Shown here piece after piece: positions 24,401-35,140 of a stretch of DNA of 64,000 nucleotides. How positions within the stretch are numbered: the first letter of the stretch is position 1; every line of letters begins with the position of its first letter. The position numbers and the translations under genes were made by a program. The notes beneath the pieces were generated by a model. The model was not told the DNA's origin, searched no databases, and was given only the letters and a program-made list of their open reading frames with translations. The stretch covers positions 104,892 to 168,891 of the forward strand of contig NMRA01000451.1 in assembly GCA_002633005.1 (NCBI GenBank). The letters run 5' to 3'. This DNA comes from Phoronis australis. Its lineage: Eukaryota; Phoronida; Phoronidae.

Positions 24401-24420
24401 CTCCGGATCCCGGTCTTGAA
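24401..24420 (-). pseudogene. Decayed stalk microexon, unit 4
   Basis: Aligned to the other units this copy has lost one base at the acceptor (TTTATAAG instead of TTTGTAGG). The remaining exon is 20 bp and would shift the frame if used, although the donor (GTAAGC) is intact. It is likely skipped, or a pseudo-exon. Confidence 0.45.
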
Positions 24421-25277
24421 CTTATAAAGAAAGGGAGTATGAGTTCAGGGTGCCCTTATTGTCATAGACCAATTGTCTGAAGGAGGCGGAGATTTAAGGT
24501 TAGTTCCTCAGAAATTAGTTCCCTCAGTTTTGGACAAAGCAACATCTGCTGTGGGCAAAACGTGGGAAACCAATACGCCCTGAGATGTTTTTAAATTGAT
24601 CGGTAGTGAATTTAGACATTGATACTTGGTGTTTGACACTCGATGACTCAGCTCATTTGCCAATTGAACTCTGCAAGCTGCAAAACTTCAGTACTACAAA
24701 AGAAGGTATTTTTGCCTATATCCGAAACGTTCAATCGGTACACTAGCCGATGTGACAATATTTGGAGGTTTCTAATTAGTGGAATCTTGGATAGGTAAAC
24801 GGAGCACTCCCTAAAGCCATGTCACATCAAACTGGTACTCATTATGGCATCGAAAACGAGTAATAGCGTAGGATTGGACTAAATGTTACATAACCGAAGC
24901 AGTTCTCCGTGGACTATGGTCAGTATCCGAAACGTATCTGTTCGTTTTCACATGACTTCAAATCGTTTCAACAAGTACAAGACAATTTTGAGAATGAGCT
25001 TCGTGTGGCAGGCCTATACCAGGCTTATACCGTGACCTCTTGTATTTTGTACACTCCGATTTGCTGTGCTGGTCGTGCAGTATCTCTTACGTGCAAAGCA
25101 CATTAAAACAAACTGGGACAATGAATGATATATTCCAGTTCAGAAGTCCTTTTGAGCTGTTTGAAGCCACTCGTTTCATATTATGACGAGTCAGTGTCGA
25201 CATTCTCGATTGTCTCTCCAACTTCACGTTGTTTTGCTCTTGATTTTTGTTCAGTTAACAATGTATCAGTTGCTTAC

Positions 25278-25298
25278 CTCCGGCTCTCGGCCCTGAAC
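25278..25298 (-). CDS. 21-bp stalk microexon, unit 5
   Basis: Acceptor CCCTTCTTTTGCAG is the best of the set; donor GTAAGC. In phase 1 it encodes (G)SGPRAG. Confidence 0.6.
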
Positions 25299-26411
25299 CT
25301 GCAAAAGAAGGGAATATGAAGTCAGGCTGATATAAGTGACAATTCAAACGGTTTACAAGGCGGTTTCAGAGTAATTCCATAGGACTTGCAACCTTTTCGT
25401 ACGTACAAACAACTTCCCGGCAACAAACATTTTAAAACCATTTACACATATTCGGAAAGTGACAATAAAAAACCGCAAATACATTACAATATGTGTCACA
25501 CATAGAATACACGACATTCGAGAACAATCATAATTAAATCGCCACTTTTAGGAACCTTTCAACAACCTACAAAACAAATAGAGTGGCATTCAGGATGCAC
25601 TTGTTTTCATTGATCAATTCTCTAACGTCTGCGGGGACTTAGAATGAAGCAAATGTCCAAGAGCTTACGTAAGCATAGCATCAAACACAATTAAATCACT
25701 TGTACAATCGGTTGACGTTATCAAAAGAAGATGGCAATAAAAATTTGCGAATACTATTGCAAAAAGACTTTTAATTTACGTAACGAGAAGTAAATCCAGT
25801 GCCGATTTGCTGCCAAGTTTTACGAAATCGCTGTCGGTGGTCAAAGAGCAGTTGCTGGAACTCAGCATCAGTTTCGTGATACGGCGATCAAGAAAGACAT
25901 TTGCCGATATAGATAGGTATTTTTTCTCCAATTTAAGACCATTGCGGGTGTTGATGTCGAAATCTGTACTACGTATCCTAGGCATAGAAGCAAAATGATA
26001 CAATTTGGTCAACATGTAATGAAATATGTATAAAAAGAATTACAACGATAATCAAAAACCTCTAAACAAAATGACAAGTTTTACGCCCAGGTGTTATCAA
26101 TGCCTTTTTAAGGACAACATGGTCGTTAACTTAGGAATCTTCCCGGGGGTACAGAGAACTCTGGAAAAGCAATAGATGGAAACAGCGGATGATTTTCTGA
26201 TCTCAACCGAGGTATAACTATGCTAAAAAGGCTCTTAGCTTGGTTACAAAATGATGAAACGTTACACTGTACATATTACTTGAAGAGCGATCGCCGAAAA
26301 ATCTCGAATAACTCAATAACGGTAAGTGGTAAATAGAAACGTATGGCATACTTTCCATACAGCTTGAAATGATCTACATGAATTCGAAGAAAAAATAGCT
26401 CCAGAAACAAC

Positions 26412-27172
26412 AGACTCGTCGCTCGGGAAACAACTAATCTTGTAAAATAGTCGCCACAGCGCCTTCTGGCGTTTGATATCAATCAAAACCATAAGGCTTC
26501 GAGCAATTAACAAAACAATGTTAAAGTGTGAATTTCATTCGGTCGAATAAAAAGTTTGTCGAAAATGGTAAATCTGAGAAAAAAATTGTTGCAGTTCATT
26601 TGAAAGAGTATACCTCAGAGAATCCACATGCAAAACTTTATGTCATTTTCTCTTCCTGTTTAAAATGAGACCCCAGGCGACCTAAAATGGGTCAACATGT
26701 TCCAGATCCGCCATCTTGAAAGCAACTTCCATTTTTTAGCTCTGAATAATAGCGTGTCATCAGAAACTAATACCTGAAAAAATGGAAGGAATAGCGGATN
26801 ACTCGTCGCTCGGGAAACAACTAATCTTGTAAAATAGTCGCCACAGCGCCTTCTGGCGTTTGATATCAATCAAAACCATAAGGCTTCGAGCAATTAACAA
26901 AACAATGTTAAAGTGTGAATTTCATTCGGTCGAATAAAAAGTTTGTCGAAAATGGTAAGTCTGAGAAAAAAATTGTTGCAGTTCATTTGAAAGAGTGTAC
27001 CTCAGAGAATCCACATGCAAAACTTTATGTCATTTTCTCTTCCTGTTTAAAATGAGACCCCAGGCGACCTAAAATGGGTCAACATGTTCCAGATCCGCCA
27101 TCTTGAAAGCAACTTCCATTTTTTAGCTCTGAATAATAGCGTGTCATCAGAAACTAATACCTGAAAAAATGG
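26412..27172. repeat. Direct duplication around the single N at 26800
   Basis: 26412-26788 and 26801-27172 are nearly identical, including the ACTCGTCGCTCGGGAAACAA start and the CCTGAAAAAATGGAAG end. The isolated N between them suggests two overlapping contigs or haplotypes joined without collapsing. Confidence 0.8.
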
Positions 27173-27545
27173 AAGAAATTGGTCCAATAATGCGCCCTCT
27201 ACCGGAGGAAACGTTTTTACCTTGGAATCGAAGTGCGCATGCGCCAAGGCCAATATTTGAACGGAAGTTCGATGTGTTTTTATGCATAGCACTTGTCTAG
27301 TTCTATGTTTTCACCGATTTTCAGTTGTGTAATATAATAATTGCGGCTTCTATGAGCATTTGAATCTGAAATTGGAAACAAAATGGCCGCCACGTCCGCC
27401 ATCTTACAACCGATCATGACTAAAAACAACAGGCTTCTAGCACTTCCGGAGATACAAGTTGTGTACAAATTTTATGGAAATTGGACAAAGAATGCGACCT
27501 GTAGAGTGCGAACAATCAAAAAAGGAAAAGAACTTGACGTTAGAG
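26580..27545 (-). repeat. Dispersed repeat, inverted relative of 12.2-13.1 kb
   Basis: The reverse complement matches 12165-13100 in many blocks, including the YY1-like CAAGATGGCGG (minus strand, 27095-27105) and the CACTCTACAGGTCGCATTC block near 27495. Part of it is duplicated around the N at 26800. Confidence 0.6.
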
Positions 27546-27639
27546 CAACATACTTGGCGAAATTTATTTCGTCAAGTAAAAATAGACAACACTACAACTT
27601 ATTTTTGCGTTGCTCCAAAAGATCATCGTTGAATAGATA

Positions 27640-28033
27640 TGCTAGTCTTTCATGGATGTATCGCCACTGTACACTGGCTCAATATCAGATGTGGGTATTA
27701 CCAAACTGAGTGGATTTGTTGACTTGCTAGAACAATGAGACAGTGTGATGGCAGATAAGCGATTTCTAATTAATAAGCTTCTCAATGAAAAGGGTACACA
27801 GTTGAACATCCTATCCTTTCTAAGCTAAAAAGGTAATTTTTCAAGTGAGGAAATAAGAAAAACAGAAATATCCAGTCTGAGAATACATGCACATGTGGAG
27901 AGAGTCATTAGACGCATCAAAGAAAATCACTTGTTTAACACTCCCATTCCTTTGAACATGACTGGCTCAGTAAATCAGTTGTGGACAGTTGCCTGTTTAT
28001 TTGCAAACTTTAGAGGCCCTATTGTAAATGAAT
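27640..28033 (+). pseudogene. DDE transposase C-terminal fragment, ISL2EU/IS4EU-like
   Basis: Reading through stops gives SFMDVSPLYTGSISDVGITK, then GFVDLLEQ*DSVMADKRFLI (the 'D-x-V-M-A-D-x-G-F' catalytic Asp region), then SSLRIHAHVERVIRRIKENH (with the Glu of the DDE set) and SVNQLWTVACLFANFRGPIV at the end. Two in-frame stops are visible. The downstream neighbour is a SWIM/YqaJ gene read towards it. As I recall, ISL2EU DNA transposons encode just such a pair, so I treat both as one dead element. Confidence 0.6.
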
Positions 28034-28095
28034 GATCATGTACAAAAAGTTTTGCAATAAACAACAAGACTTATACAGTTATTTAACTCTTTCAA

Positions 28096-28101
28096 TTTAT
28101 T
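28096..28101 (-). terminator. Polyadenylation signal of the SWIM/YqaJ pseudogene
   Basis: AATAAA on the minus strand, about 55 bases after the stop at 28155. Confidence 0.5.
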
Positions 28102-28154
28102 TCTTGAGACCACACAATATACATTTGGCACAAGACAGTGACTACAGTAACACC

Positions 28155-30410
28155 TCAGCTAGCAGGGGAATCAGGTGACAGATAGAAATTGTAGAAAAAG
28201 TGGTCTACCTTGTCTTTCAGGTCTTGGCAAAATGTCAAATCACAGCGAATCTCTTCCTTATGATAGTAGTTTTCATGCCAAATGAGCAGGTCACACCACT
28301 CCAGTCCAGTAACTGCAAGCTGTATTTGTATCTGCGTGAAATGCTGATGCGGCCTATTTAAATAATATCTTCCATCAGGTGTAACTTTCAGGTACATGTA
28401 GTTGATTACACTAATTGAGGGAGTTTGGGGGGCATTTGATCTCCAACAAACTAAATAGAGGAACTCGCTGGGGGGTCGCACACTTTACGGTCGGGACTCA
28501 CTGCCATCCAGGGTGACCATGGACTAATTATTAAATATTAATACTGCTTGCCACCACATCACTGTATTTGGCAGCTGCATGCGGTTCATTGGCAATACTA
28601 GCCAGCATGGCTGCAGTTTGAATGTAGCGAGTTGATTTGAGGCGTTTCAAAAGAGCTTCAAAATCTTTTTGTCTCACCCAAATGTAATGAACTTTTGAAG
28701 CTGTAATTCTGTGTTTTCTCAATTTATGCTAAAGAGGTGAGCCACTTTGCAAAACTGTTTTTCTTTCAAATGCTATAGCCTCGTCAAGAGATAACATCAA
28801 TCCATCCAGTGCATTTTGCGGATAATGCTGTAAAGGACATTGGTAACGGTTCTTTAAAACTTTCTCAACTGGTAAATCCGGATATTCTACACCATCATAC
28901 AGGTCCATAATAAAATGTGGGTGATGCTTTTGTTGCACAGAGAGTACAAAGCCCTTAGGGAAAAGGCCAAACTTAGTATTTTCCTGGTACTTGGACACCG
29001 TGAGAGCGCAGCAAGTACCATAATGTTGCTTTGAATGGCTTCAAGTGACCGTTTCAAAGAATGAAGGGAAGGATAATGGGTTCTGACAGGGTGTGTCAAC
29101 AGAGATGCTACAGCCCTTCTTGGTTCTTCACGCTCAGCACTGCCATAGCCTACAACTTGTAAATTCTGAAGTACCACAGGTTGTATTTTTTCACATCTTG
29201 GCTGGTGCCACGTTTCTTGAAGGGAGGTCTTAGCAACATCCTCAGGTACAGAAGAAACCCCCAGAAGCTTGTAATTTGCTATTTGATATAACAATTCAGT
29301 AATGTGGCCACAGGCTTATCCAAGACCTTTTGCGCTTGAGCAACTTGATTTTGTCACCTAAGGCACATGGCTAAGATCAATCTGCAATAATAAAATGCAA
29401 TTTCTTTTAGAGCAAATTGAAATGAATAATTGATACTGCTAGTTGAGTTATTTTCTGTCGATGGAAAATTTGACATCATTTTAAATAGGAATGATTTTAA
29501 AATGGCAGCATGCAAATCACTTATTACTGAATCATTATTTTGTCAAGATCTGAATAAATTTAATTTTAAATTTGATCATAGCAGACACTAAACATTTTAA
29601 TACGACCAACAAGGTTAATTTAATGTTTTTCAACACCAAATGTATTTAAGTCAATACATACTCATATTAATATCAAAAATTAGCATGCTACCTCAAATCA
29701 TTTTAGTGACTTCATACTTACAGATAAGTCATGGGGTGGTTCATTTTTCCTCTGAGATCTGAAACATTTTGCTTGCAACTTGCAACCACTTGCAACAGGC
29801 GTTACTGTAAACAAAATTAATGTTTTAGTTTATGATTTCTAAACTGCCCAGATATACAGAAAACAAGAGACCACTTCAGATTGAATTAAAATATGAGTAC
29901 ATAATAGAAACACGTGCACCGCCCATGAAACATCAGTTGCATTTGACGAAATCTCGTAAATTAACTAAACTTAAAACACCCTAAGGGCCTGCAGTAGTTC
30001 AGTCAAGATCCACACAACTGAATCAACGACATTTGAAGTGCTTATAAATTTAAAAATAAATGTGACACCCCTCAGCATTTCAAATATAATTTGGCCAGTA
30101 GTTTTACCTCTCGTGGTCAACTTGGTATCATTGCTTTCTTTTTGTAAAACAAAAACCCAGTGAAACAGGTTTGTTATGACTGACCAGCTGACATCTTAAC
30201 AACAACAACGGAAGAATGTTAATGCAACCTATAAAACTACTTACTTCTTATTGGTGTAATGTAACCTTCGCTGAAATACTTGTACCCTTTGGAGAGATGG
30301 TTCTTTCATGATGATTGCGAGGAATTTTTACAATATGACTCCACAAAGCCAAATGTTAAGTTTGGAACAAGTGTGAGGTCTCGATCAGCTGGCGCAGAGG
30401 AGGCTGCCAT
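28155..30410 (-). pseudogene. SWIM-zinc-finger / YqaJ exonuclease-like gene, three exons, broken
   Basis: Exon 1 (30410-30245) starts MAASSAPADRDLTLVPNLTF and continues to KGYKYFSEGYITPIR, with one in-frame stop (TGA). Exon 2 (29804-29722) encodes TPVASGCKLQAKCFRSQRKN before a GTAAGT donor. Exon 3 (29381-28155) carries the SWIM remnant (CSSAKGLG*ACGHITELLYQI) and NYKLLGVSSVPEDVAKTSLQ, then the YqaJ-type core LRKHRITASKVHYIWVRQKD, the NEPHAAAKYSD block and the 'SPDG...Q-Q-Q' region (TPDGRYYLNRPHQHFTQIQI). Intron splice sites are preserved, so it was not retroposed. At least three stops, and loss of one SWIM Cys, show it is dead. YqaJ domains are lambda-exonuclease-like nucleases. Confidence 0.65.
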
Positions 30411-30413
30411 GAT

Positions 30414-32680
30414 TGTAAACAGTTAGTAGTCCATCAGTCCTAGCCTCGCTTTCGATTTTCACTTAATATTCATGAGGCAATATTAAGAAAGGTCTATTGT
30501 CAACACGCTGCAGAAAACAACTGGAATTGGAGGAAGTCGGATGGAAAAATAAAAATTGATTTTAAGCAGTTTTTATTATTTATCAAAATAGTCGTCGACC
30601 ACAAATCTTTAGTCGAAGGATCCACGTTTCGAAAAAAGGGATGGCGGTGTGGACATTCCGTTGCTAGCACACTTTTCGCTTTCTTTCAAGAACGTCCTGG
30701 AAATACGTGAGCCCCCCCTCCCTATTTTGGTCACCGATGATTAATGTGCATTATGATGTAAAGGAAAATCGCTTTCACTCCCGGGAGGACGATGCACTGA
30801 TTAACATTTGCAGAAAATCTACTTTTATGATCCCCATTTCTGTTCCGCGACTAACGAGAAAAAACGAGAAACGGATTCGGCCTTTGTGTTCATATTGATG
30901 CTATCACAATATCCCTTATTTTGATAGATTTATATTTGTTGTTGGTCGAAAACACCAATGTCTTTAGAAATCACTTCGGGGTTTACTGATGTTGGACGAC
31001 TCTGCAAAATCAAAAGTGACGCATGGCATCGCCAGTGACTTGCCCTAGTAACGAACACAGAATCGTTTCCCGTACCAGTCCGATCGCTATAACATGAGCA
31101 AAAAATACCAATTCGTTTCTCGTTTTAGCCATTTAAAAAGACAAAGTGTTGCTGTACCGAAATGTAGAAGCGTAGACAAATGTTCAAATTTGCTTAACTT
31201 CGGATCATCATACATGTATCTCAGGAATGACTGATGGAATCCTCAACTAACTTACATATACAGTGTACTATGTTTCATGCACTATTCTCAAAATCTCTTA
31301 TTAGAATTTGTTCCTTAAATGTTGCACTTGTGCATGACGGATCCCTTGACCTTGTTAGAAAAAAATAATTTTGATAAATAAATAACCTGAAATTATAATT
31401 TAAAAAAGTATAAACATTTTGAGATTTTGTATCAAGTGAAATTAGGCAATGCTATTACCACTGTTGTTTTCCTAACTTGGCAATGTGACCAAATTGCTAG
31501 GAAATTTGTAGGAAGTTACAATCAAATTTGTTTTCTTTTCTCGCACATATAGACATCACATTTGATTTAGGCCAGAACAGAAGCACGAACTTTAAAATTA
31601 GCGCTTAAGTAAATAACAACAGATCTGTCCAACGCTTCGTTTATTACTCTAAACCATTGTCAAGGAAACAGCTCACAGATTCAAAACAGGCGACACAGGT
31701 AGAGAAGAGAATGTACAGATACACGTCAAAATGCATGGTAAGAGGGAGAGACCAGAAATCAAAACAGTTGGAGCTCAACTGGGACCCGTGTTTCTATTGA
31801 GGTAACGCTCAGCATGGTTCAACTTAGGATGCACAATTTCAATGAAACGGCATCTTTAATTCAGTAAAATTTATCTGTGATTACCTCTCACTTGTAACTT
31901 ATCGATCTCCAGTTAAAATGAGGATAACATGTCGTCGGAACCCTTTGACCTGGACATTGTAATCGGTAACCAGTGCTAATCTATTTTAGCACACTTATTT
32001 TATATATTTACTTTATTTCTAATTTGTTTAAAATTTCAATTGGTTTTGAGTAAAAACATTTTAACGAGAGTAACTCGACATCGGACGCAGAAAGTAGAAT
32101 ATAGATATATGTATGTATGTATGTTTGTATGTATGTATGTGTGTATGTATGTATGCACATGTATATGTATATGCATAGATTATAGACAACAGGTTCGCAA
32201 CTCCGACATTTTCTTCCGTGCTATCCAAGAGGAGGCAACAATCTCCTAAACTATCTGCTGCATTTTAGGGTTAGTTTACTTTGACAGGAAATTCTCGCAT
32301 CTACTTTACTGTCCATTTCAATGAAAAAATTAATAGATTCGGCATTGAAACGCTGTTCAAAGTCTTCCAATAGTAGAACTGTTGGTATCGTGAGTACTTT
32401 TGGCAATGCTACTCGTAATGAATTAAAAAAATCAAACTTCGGTGCCGACTGATTATGTCGTCTGCTTGCACAATACTAAGCAGCATAGTTATCGGACACT
32501 TTTTGATTCGTGGTTCACATAGGCCTACTGAGAAAACTACGAAAGCATATTTGTGCACAAATTCTAAGGAGTACCTGTGAATGCAAAAGATACTTATATA
32601 ACGTTTTGTTTTAGAAGATTATTAATTTTGCTCGGATTAAAAAATGTGCCTCTGTAACGATTTCAATGGTTTAACCTTTG
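30414..32680. other. Intronic or intergenic, no gene recognised
   Basis: AT-rich sequence with one microsatellite (32104-32160). The plus-strand frame at 30707-30898 has no recognisable domain. Confidence 0.4.
32104..32160. repeat. TATG microsatellite
   Basis: Interrupted (TATG)n, with TTTG and TGTG variants. It generates a false Met-Tyr-Val-Cys-rich open frame. Confidence 0.9.
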
Positions 32681-32739
32681 TATGTTTACAATTCAACATT
32701 CTCAAGTGAGCAGTTCTTTTCTTGGAAGTGTTTTTAAGT

Positions 32740-32755
32740 GGCCCTTACAAGGGCC
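32740..32755 (-). terminator. Histone-type 3' stem-loop 1
   Basis: The minus strand reads CAAAC-GGCCCTTGTAAGGGCC-ACTTA: a perfect 6-bp stem (GGCCCT/AGGGCC), the four-base loop TGTA with T at positions 1 and 3, and A-rich flanks. About 15 bases further on the minus strand reads CCAAGAAAAGAAC (32722-32734), close to the histone downstream element CAAGAAAGA. No histone frame lies upstream. Confidence 0.5.
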
Positions 32756-32796
32756 GTTTGTTGTACTGTGCATCAGCTTTAGGTATAGCGTGAAAT

Positions 32797-32812
32797 GGTT
32801 CTTAAAAGAACC
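32797..32812 (-). terminator. Histone-type 3' stem-loop 2
   Basis: The minus strand reads CAAC-GGTTCTTTTAAGAACC-ATTT, a full match to the histone consensus GGYYYTTYTNARRRCC, 41 bases from the first stem-loop in the same orientation. Confidence 0.5.
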
Positions 32813-32819
32813 GTTGAAT

Positions 32820-33880
32820 AACAAGAGAACAAATCACATATTATACCGTGCTCATTCAAGTGCTGAAGGTCCTCTTATTTTTAGTTTTCATCAGGGAAGG
32901 TTGGATGAAAACAGAGAAGATGACAATATCAATGACAGTTGTAACACCGTAAATAGATATTACCGTACCCCAACGCTGTCACGAACCCAGTTCTTGTTCC
33001 TGGATCCAGAAGTAATCCTGAACCGTAGGAAAAAAAGACATACAACAAAAGGAATCAAATTTCAAAAATAATCGCCTGCGTACGATTCCGTGTTGCTGTC
33101 GTCAGATTGATGTTCCTCCCCAACATCCACGTCGAAAATCGACGTTGCGAGTGATGGAAACTTTGTTTCTAACTTTCATGCCATTTTGTAAGAAAGGGGC
33201 GTATTGGTTTTGTCTATTGTTGATAGAGCGTATCTTTTGGTTTTTACAATGCATTAATCGTGTTGAATGCATTGATATTAAGTGGCCTCATTGAGCCTAA
33301 CAGAAAATAATTAATTGTAACACAATAAAGTTTTGAAAATAAATAGAACAGGACTCCCTAAGAATCAGGCTTGTTTTTCGAAATTTTGCACCGTTGGTGA
33401 TCTGATTAGTTCATGCACTTATGGTGGGAAAATGATAGACCGAATATTGTGCACGTGTGCACTGTAGGAACACTTTGTATCTTATTCTTATTTGGCCAAT
33501 CTGTTGATACAGTAAATTTCCTTATTTATGCCCATCCTGATTTGACCGCAACTTGAGCTTGTCATGGTTCTACCATATTGGGGTCGGCATAGGGACTTCA
33601 TTTTACCGACCATTTCAAATTGTGTAGGTGAAGTAAATAAACAAAGTGGATGATTGTCATCACAGGAATTTCATCATTAGTACCTTTTGCCGGGAGCTCA
33701 AATTTTCTGAGACTAGGGATTGTCACATTTGTAAGGTAGAAGTGTTTCGCTGGACTTCCTGGTCTGTGGCGTTATTTATACCGGACCAAAAGTAAAAAGA
33801 GCCCCTTGTTTAAATTAGGAGATGCATAAAAAATAATTGCAGGCGGTCTGATACATGTTGTACATAGTTTAGTAACTAGA
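32820..33880. other. Intronic or intergenic, no gene recognised
   Basis: I looked here for a histone coding sequence that would explain the two stem-loops just downstream and found none on the minus strand. Confidence 0.4.
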
Positions 33881-33885
33881 ACCGC

Positions 33886-34007
33886 CAGCAGCGGATAAGG
33901 GGGTCCCGTTTTTTTAGTCCACCGACAGATTTTCTGAACAGAAGGTCCACACCAATTCCACGAGGCAAGATATTGCCCCTCCTTATGGTATCCTAGATCC
34001 GCCACTG
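33886..34007. mobile_element. 122-bp MITE, hAT-like ends
   Basis: The left end is CAGCAGCGGATAAGGGGG; the right end, reversed, is CAGTGGCGGATCTAGGAT. The ends match the element at 11093-11241. I see no target-site duplication. Confidence 0.5.
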
Positions 34008-34117
34008 TTATACCAGACGTGCGCAGGCAGCTCATGTGGGTCCATTGCACAGATCAGTTGAAAGCATTTTTTATGCTTTATCATTAACATAGAGCTAAAC
34101 CAAGCTGAGGGTTTAGC

Positions 34118-34195
34118 AATTTGACCCAGTGGGATTCGAACCCACGACCTCGAGCAAAGAAAGCAGGCACACTAGGCCACCCCGCCTCCTCCAAG
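34118..34195 (-). mobile_element. tRNA-derived SINE head or tRNA pseudogene
   Basis: On the minus strand an A box (TGGCCTAGTGTG) lies about 30 bases before a perfect B box (GGTTCGAATCC), with T-stem pairing GTGGG/CCCAC. The acceptor stem does not pair well, so it is not a functional tRNA. Homology to a SINE body may continue to about 34080. Confidence 0.6.
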
Positions 34196-34424
34196 AGCTG
34201 CATAGGCTATAGGTTGTAATTTGTGTAGACGTTTCTCTGCGTTGCGAGTTTTTGTAAAAATGGGCAGTCTGTAGCCAACTACGCTAAATTCATAAAAGAC
34301 TGCGTGCAGTGCAACTGAAGTTCATAAATACTGGACTTCCAAACCGCTTGATCTGATTTGACATTTCACATGATATTTCAGAAGGACATTACTTAGTATC
34401 CTTCATGCCGAGAGTGTCGTGAGA

Positions 34425-35140
34425 GGGCGGCTTGTGCAGTTAACAGTGAAGTTCTCGAGCCGGTTTATGATAACTGTAGTGAGGGAGATGCTGTGATGTA
34501 CACTGATGGATCGGTTAAAAGAGGAGAAATATCTGGATGGGGCTATGTAGTATGTACATGTAGTCAATGTAAATGGCCAAATAGTAGCGGAAAATGGTGA
34601 GGCATATGAGATCACGACATCTAGTATGAAGATGAAGGAGGTTGGTGCTGAAAAGGCACTTTCATGGCTACAGGAAAGCACTTATACCTCCGCAGTTATT
34701 GTGAAAGACTCTCAGAGCATGCTGAGTAAAATCGAAAAGGGATATCTCAAACCTGCACTTGCAGTGGACTGTGAAAGCTGACATGGATATTCTCATCTGG
34801 GCATGCCAGGGTCGCCGGAAATGAGAAAGTTGTCAAGTTAGAGGGAAATGCACCAATACAGGGCGCCCTCAGGTTGGGAGAGAGTGAGATTCTTGGAGCG
34901 CTTAGAGAGGTGGAGCCACATGAGAATGGAGATGCAATTCACAGGATGCAGCCGTTTGGATATGAGAGAGGCTGCGGTGTTGATAGCCGGTTGCATAGCC
35001 GGGCAAGACGACTTTGTAATCAGCAGTTCCGGCTGGAGTGGTCAGTCAAAGGACTTTGTCTGACTTGATGACGTGGAAAGCCGAGCATCTATGGGTCTGC
35101 CCCGAGTGTGACGACGCTGGTTCTGCACTCAAGTAATACC
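34425..35140 (+). pseudogene. Non-LTR retrotransposon RNase H and C-terminal remnant
   Basis: Translation gives VMYTDGSVKRGEISGWGYVV (catalytic Asp in YTDGS, about 34498), AYEITTSSMKMKEVGAEKAL (catalytic Glu, about 34595) and SAVIVKDSQSMLSKIEKGYL (with the third Asp, about 34695). Then come HARVAGNEKVVKLEGNAPIQ (about 34800) and LTTWKAEHLWVCPECDDAGS (about 35060). Frame changes and stops make it inactive. It is the tail of a LINE whose reverse transcriptase is missing here. Confidence 0.65.

Larger units (their letters stand above)
22320..25640 (-). repeat. Tandem array of exon-plus-intron units
   Basis: Besides the microexon, each unit shares long intron blocks. Examples are the stretch with GCAAAGCGCATTCTGC (23152, 23911; diverged at 25094), the CAGAGGAAAGTG-type block (23579, 24150) and TCGCCACTTTCGGAAACGCA-like blocks (23675, 24242, 25540). 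Unit spacing is about 990, 750, 320 and 880 bp. A further unit near 25540-25640 has lost its exon by deletion (GGAAC joined to the post-exon sequence). Confidence 0.65.
25770..27640. other. Intronic repeat-rich stretch
   Basis: It includes a 0.4-kb direct duplication around the single N at 26800 and the inverted relative of the 12.2-13.1 kb repeat. No gene is recognised. Confidence 0.4.

Noticed and set aside
27383-27709. 108-codon plus-strand frame next to the transposase fragment
   Set aside because: Its first half belongs to the dispersed repeat also found inverted at 12.2-12.6 kb, and its frame differs from the transposase frame.
31240-31275. Possible 12-bp microexon (CATAG|TACACTGTATAT|GTAAGT, minus strand)
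   Set aside because: Weak acceptor, and the exon does not end in G like the others, so the joint codon pattern fails.
32040-32249. Frame rich in Met-Tyr-Val-Cys
   Set aside because: Product of the TATG microsatellite.
32682-33071. 129-codon plus-strand frame
   Set aside because: It runs across both stem-loops and has no recognisable domain. The stem-loops make better sense as minus-strand RNA signals.
34118-34195. Functional tRNA gene
   Set aside because: B box and T stem are good, but the acceptor stem and anticodon arm do not fold into a standard tRNA.
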